A stretch of 19,594 nucleotides of DNA, from assembly GCA_013416795.1 (NCBI GenBank), contig RQSC01000750.1:43867-63460 (forward strand), given 5' to 3'. A model generated the notes under the pieces. The model was not told the origin of the DNA, ran no database searches, and saw nothing but the letters and a program-made list of their open reading frames with translations. Below, piece after piece: positions 16,392 through 19,594 of this stretch. The stretch's first letter is position 1. Each line of letters begins with the position of its first letter. The stretch comes from Prasinococcaceae sp. CCMP 1430. Lineage: Eukaryota > Prasinodermophyta > Palmophyllophyceae > Prasinococcales > Prasinococcaceae. The position numbers and the translations under genes were made by a program.

Positions 16392-16419
16392 GCGCGCGCG
16401 CGCGCGCGCGCGCGCGCGC
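16392..16419. repeat. (GC)14 dinucleotide repeat
   Basis: This is 28 bases of perfect alternating G and C, a classic Z-DNA-forming sequence. It lies about 130 bases before the earliest candidate ATG of the unrecognised gene. Confidence 0.95.
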
Positions 16420-16720
16420 TTGCTCTGCTGCGCGCAGGAGGGGCAGGGGCGCGCGTGGGAGCCCTGCTCCTCCCCGCCTGGGGCGGCCCGCCGGGCACGC
16501 GGCGTGGCACGCGGGGGGGCTGGAGGGGGGAGGGGGAGAGGGCAGATGGGTTGGGTGGCACTCGGGCGCGCGAGGGGGCGCTCGGCGTGCGCGGCGGCGG
16601 CGGCGAGGGGTGCGGAGGCGGGGCGCGGCGGGGCGGGGGAACCCTGTGGCGTCGACGCGAGCGCGAGGGCGCGCTTGGGACGGGCTGGGGAGAGACGACG
16701 AGACGACGGTGTGTGCGCAG

Positions 16721-17396
16721 GTCTTAGCGATGAGGCGCCCGAAGTGCAGCAGCGAGCGGCAGCGGCCCGCGAACGACCAGTCGTTGGGGCGGCGACACCA
16801 GCAGGGGCACTAGTGCGGTCAGCAGCGATCAGGAAGTACCACGCGGCGGTGCCGGCGGCCGCGGCGGAGGCGGCCAGAGTGGAGCAAGCAGAGGCTAGGC
16901 GCATGCGTGAGCACCAGCGACGCGAGCGACGCGAGCGGCGCGAGCGCCGGCGGCAGCAGAAGCTGAAGCAGCGCTTGCAAGGCTCGCCGAAGATGTCTGG
17001 CCACGCGTCATCGCGGCGCTCACCGCTGTCGTCGAGGAGCCCCAGAACAACCCGAAAGCAAACATGCAAGGACGCACGCAGGTGTGCGCGGAAGGGTGCA
17101 GCGACGACAGCGTGCTCGCCGTACTCGGTCGTGCCGTCGACGCCGCCGCACGGGCCACACACCGACGGATACGCATCGGAGGGACAGGAGGAGGAGATCG
17201 CGACGGCACTCCTGTCGGCGCTGATCAGGTCGCCCGAAAGGGTGCGGCCAGTGCTGAGAACACGGCCGCGCTACTGAGGGCGCCTGTCCGCAGGCCGTGG
17301 CCTTCGAGGCGACGCTGTGACGCGCGCGCAGCGCCGAACACGCGACGACGGCGTCCTGCTCACGAATCGCAAGGGCGCGGTGCGCCGCATTATTAA
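16721..17396 (+). CDS. unrecognised spliced gene, 5' end unresolved
   Basis: I do not recognise this protein. No single frame covers it. One frame reads sensibly from about 16721 (SDEAPEVQQRAAAAR, then an Ala/Glu-rich helix ending VEQAEARRM). Another reads sensibly from about 16957 (EAEAALARLAEDVWPRVIAA, then LTAVVEEPQNNPKANMQGRT) to TAA at 17396. A GTGAGC donor at 16907 and a CAG acceptor at 16956 or 16959 join them in matching phase. The product has a helical Ala/Glu/Arg-rich first part, a more conserved-looking middle, and a basic tail. The first exon could start at an in-frame ATG at 16546, but that stretch is Gly/Arg/Ala-rich and may be intron or UTR. A CGCAG acceptor at 16720 would suit a further upstream exon. 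The stop lies 23 bp from the MurJ-like stop, facing it. Confidence 0.45.
16907..16956 (+). other. candidate 50-nt intron in unrecognised gene
   Basis: The donor GTGAGC is a strong consensus. Two tandem acceptors (CAGCAG) at 16954-16959 allow 50 or 53 nt. Both keep phase and would insert proline or glutamine at the junction. Without splicing, each flanking frame loses its coding character within this stretch. Confidence 0.45.
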
Positions 17397-17419
17397 ATGA
17401 TTACGTTCATCCCCTTCCA

Positions 17420-19317
17420 CTACCGGCGCAAGAGCACCCGTGCAAGCTTGTCCGCGAGTCGACGCCCGGTCTGCACTGCTGGCCGCAGGTCCTCCAGGTT
17501 AGCCGCCACCAGCACGCTCGCGTACGCGGCTGCGCCGCCAAAGCCGGCGACTCCAAGAGCGCAGCTCCGCAGGATCCACTCGAGGCCGGCGCCTGCAGAG
17601 GCGTGCACGATGGGCGTGCTGGCGAGCGCCGCAGCGCACGCCTCGGAGCCAATCGCCCACAGAGCCGCTGATGCGACGGTGCCGATTCCGGTAGCGCCAA
17701 ACATCACGAGGACAGGCCTCGCGTACGATGGCAGAGCGATCCCTCCGATGCGCTTCGAGAGCGACGCCAGCAGGGCCAGGGCGCTCACGGTGTTGACGAA
17801 GGCCGTCGCGGCCACCAGGCCAACTGCTCCGAGGTTGAGATGGACGCACAGCAAGTAGTCCAAGACGGCGTTCGCAGCAATGGCGCAGGCGCTCACGCGT
17901 GCGGGGGACGCTCCGTCGCCGAGCGCGTAGAACGCCCGAACAGCGACGTCGCGCGCCAGGTACAGCGGCGCGCCGGCAGCGTATGCCGCAACGAGCGGGG
18001 CGACCGCTGCCACAGCGGAGGCGCCAAAGGATGCTCGCTCGTACACCAAGGACACGAGTGGGACCTGTCATGCGCGCGGAGCGGTCGCGGGGGAGGGGGA
18101 AGGGGAGGGGGCGGCAGCAGTGTGCACGCGCAGCGAGCGCCGGCGTCAGCGGAGGGCGCGAGATGGGAGCGCGTGTTCCTTTGCCAGCCCCTGGCATGCT
18201 CGCATCGCCCGCGCACGCGACTGACCGAGAGGGGTATGAGCGTGGCCACCAACGGCAGCGTGGCCGCCAGAGAAATGAGCAGGCACTGTCGCAGCGTCGA
18301 CCGAAGCGCGTCCGTGCCAGCGGGCTTCGCCGGTTCTGCTGGCCTCTCCGAGTCTGGAGTGCTCGGCGATTCACCAGCAGGCTCCTCGGCAGACCGATCC
18401 GTGCCGTCGGGGGCGGCCGATTTTGACGCCGCGGCGGCCCGGGTGAGGATTGGCAGCGCAGGTATCAGCAGCGCGTTCGACAACACTCCCAGAGGCGCCA
18501 TCACCAGGAGGTTGGCGTAGCCCATCGCGGCTGCCGCCTGCGGGACGAACGACGCGAAGTACAGGTCCGTGTACGTTGCGAGCTGCAGCATGCCGCTTGA
18601 GAGCGCGGCGGGCACGAGCAGCGAGAGCACGCGCCGCACGCCCTCGTCGATCGCGGCGGGGTCGCTCGCGTCCGGCGGGGCGCGCCACATCGGGCGCAGC
18701 CGGATAGGCACGCCGATGCGAGATGCCGCATAGCCCTGAAGCGCGCACTGTGCCAGAGCCCCTGCCGTGAACGCGACCGCCAGTACCTGGCCGCCCGCGA
18801 CGGGACCCAGTGCGCCGACGCCGCCCGCGACGCCGAACGCGGCGAGGGCGGCGATCGTAACGAGCGAGCTGAGCGCCGGCGAAGCCGCCGGCGCGAGGTA
18901 CGCGCCGAACGCGCTGAGCAGGCCGAAGCCGACGCCCAGCACGCCCGAAAGGTAGGCGCACGGCGCCATGAGCACCAACTGTCCCGCCGCAATGGCAAGC
19001 GTCTCCGAGTTGGCGGCGACGAGACGCAGGCCGGGGGCGGTGAGGCGCAGGAGCGGCTCGGCGAAGGCCGCCGCGGCGGCTCCGATGGCGAGAAGGGGCA
19101 CGGACACGCGCGTGATCACCACATTCGCGAGCGCGGCGGCCTCGCGCTTGGTGCGGGCCGCGCACGCGGCGACGATGGCACTGTGGAACGGGCCGTTGAC
19201 GCCGCCCAACAGCACCACGAAGAGCGACGGGAGCATCGACGCGTAGCCGAAGGCGTCGGCAACGGATCCCACCCCGAACGCCGCCGCTACAGCGGTCTCG
19301 CGGGCGAGGCCCAGCAC
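17420..19317 (-). CDS. MurJ/MviN-like lipid flippase, 5' end outside window
   Basis: MurJ flips the peptidoglycan precursor lipid II across membranes. The CDS is 18226-19317 plus 17420-18064, at least 578 residues, with the 5' end missing. Many hydrophobic segments are visible. The N-terminal part reads VLGLARETAVAAAFG and ADAFGYASMLPSLF, then LLGGVNGPFHSAIV, which resembles cyanobacterial MviN rather than E. coli MurJ. The Arg of ARE and the Asp of DAF are kept; the Arg pair of the E. coli LLRRIF motif is absent. The splice restores LIPLSVPLVSLVYERASFGA, matching the family's FERGAF region, followed by YLARDVAVRAFYALGD. A 40-residue Pro/Glu/Ser-rich loop is inserted before the splice. No minus-strand ATG exists from 19318 to 19594, so the start, and any plastid transit peptide, lies beyond the window. 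A plastid envelope location is inferred. Confidence 0.85.
18065..18225 (-). other. MurJ-like gene intron, 161 nt
   Basis: The intron begins GTCAGT and ends ATGACAG, with a C/T-rich tract on the coding strand (about 18080-18120) before the acceptor. Both ends are in phase 0. Removing it joins LIPLS to VPLVSLVYER as expected for the family. Confidence 0.85.
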
Positions 19318-19363
19318 CTGGGAGGTCCCCCCCCCACACCCACCCACCCCAGCGCGCGCGCAC
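19318..19363 (-). other. candidate 46-nt MurJ-like intron
   Basis: On the minus strand GTGCGCG at 19363 and CTCCCAG ending at 19318 would be donor and acceptor, both in phase 0. The frame of the main exon is closed by a TAA at 19372-19374 and has no ATG before it, so an intron is required somewhere here. The joined residues would be ALTAE then VLGLARE. Upstream exon sequence to 19594 is Arg/Ser/Pro-rich with no ATG. Another donor outside the window is possible. Confidence 0.4.
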
Positions 19364-19594
19364 CTCAGCAGTTAGTGCCGATTGCTCGCGCGGTGCGGAC
19401 GATGGTGCGCGCTCGAGGCGAGTGCACGCAGTGGGGGGAAGAAAGGGAGGGAATGCGAATGCGAGTGGCGGCGCGACCGCGCACCTTGCACCCAAGTGTG
19501 GCGATTGCGACGACCGACGCCGTCCGCGCGACCGCCTCCGCCGCCCCACCGCCCCGCCCCCCTCCCTCGCCCGTGCCGCCCGCGGGCGCGGCGC

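Larger units (their letters stand above)
15057..16545. other. 1.5-kb repeat-rich intergenic region
   Basis: I see no supported gene. Bases 15164-15240 are AT-rich with TATA-like motifs on both strands. Homopolymers A10 at 15281-15290 and T15 at 15343-15357 follow, then a tandem GGTTCTCGAT/C at 15291-15310. Tetranucleotide runs of TCTG, CAGT and GGCT lie in about 15639-15698. Interleaved inverted repeats lie at 15784-15834. Telo-box-like motifs occur at 15228-15235, 16043-16050 and 16350-16356. A (GC)14 run lies at 16392-16419. Bases 16021-16200 are AT-richer. The G-rich stretch 16420-16720 may be 5' UTR or intron of the next gene. Confidence 0.6.

Noticed and set aside
16119-17162. 347-codon minus open frame opposite the unrecognised gene
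   Set aside because: Arg/Ser/Ala/Cys-rich with no domain. The plus frames have better GC-ending codons and a phase-matched intron.

Overview
The window looks like nuclear DNA of a GC-rich eukaryotic microalga. The GT-AG introns (about 46-350 nt), the TPX2, sorting-nexin, inositol-phosphate kinase and RanBP2-finger genes, and the broad intergenic spaces are all eukaryotic. The sorting nexin and TPX2 read as plant-like. A MurJ/MviN-type lipid flippase with a cyanobacterial-type N-terminal segment suggests a plastid-bearing lineage. The phylum cannot be fixed from this sequence; a green alga or a secondary-plastid alga such as a haptophyte would both fit. Two UGUAA-type poly(A) signals lean weakly toward green algae.

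Layout, left to right: an AT-richer edge with a G33 tract; a TPX2-like spindle protein (-, 847-2502); a 1.6-kb intergenic space holding a C32 tract and a perfect telo-box; an acidic coiled-coil protein with an 18-bp tandem repeat (+, 4138-6153); a SNX1/Vps5-type PX-BAR sorting nexin (-, main exon 6607-7821) divergent from an inositol trisphosphate 5/6-kinase (+, 8410-9864, one intron); a small YrhK-like membrane protein (-, 10123-10428) divergent from a DM14-like repeat protein (+, 10790-12262); a seven-finger RanBP2 zinc-finger protein (-, 12531 to about 15056); a 1.5-kb repeat-rich intergenic space; an unrecognised spliced gene (+, about 16721-17396); and a MurJ-like protein (-, 17420-19317) whose 5' end is not in the window.

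The genes form no operon and no obvious single pathway. They cover the mitotic spindle (TPX2), endosome recycling (sorting nexin, possibly the DM14-like protein), inositol phosphate metabolism (ITPK), RNA binding (zinc fingers) and probable plastid envelope or wall biology (MurJ). Neighbours are mostly divergent or convergent pairs. The convergent pair at 17.4 kb has stop codons only 23 bp apart. The points most worth a second look are the MurJ-like gene, the unrecognised spliced gene beside it, and the zinc-finger gene with its extra-residue fingers and perfect 168-bp duplication.
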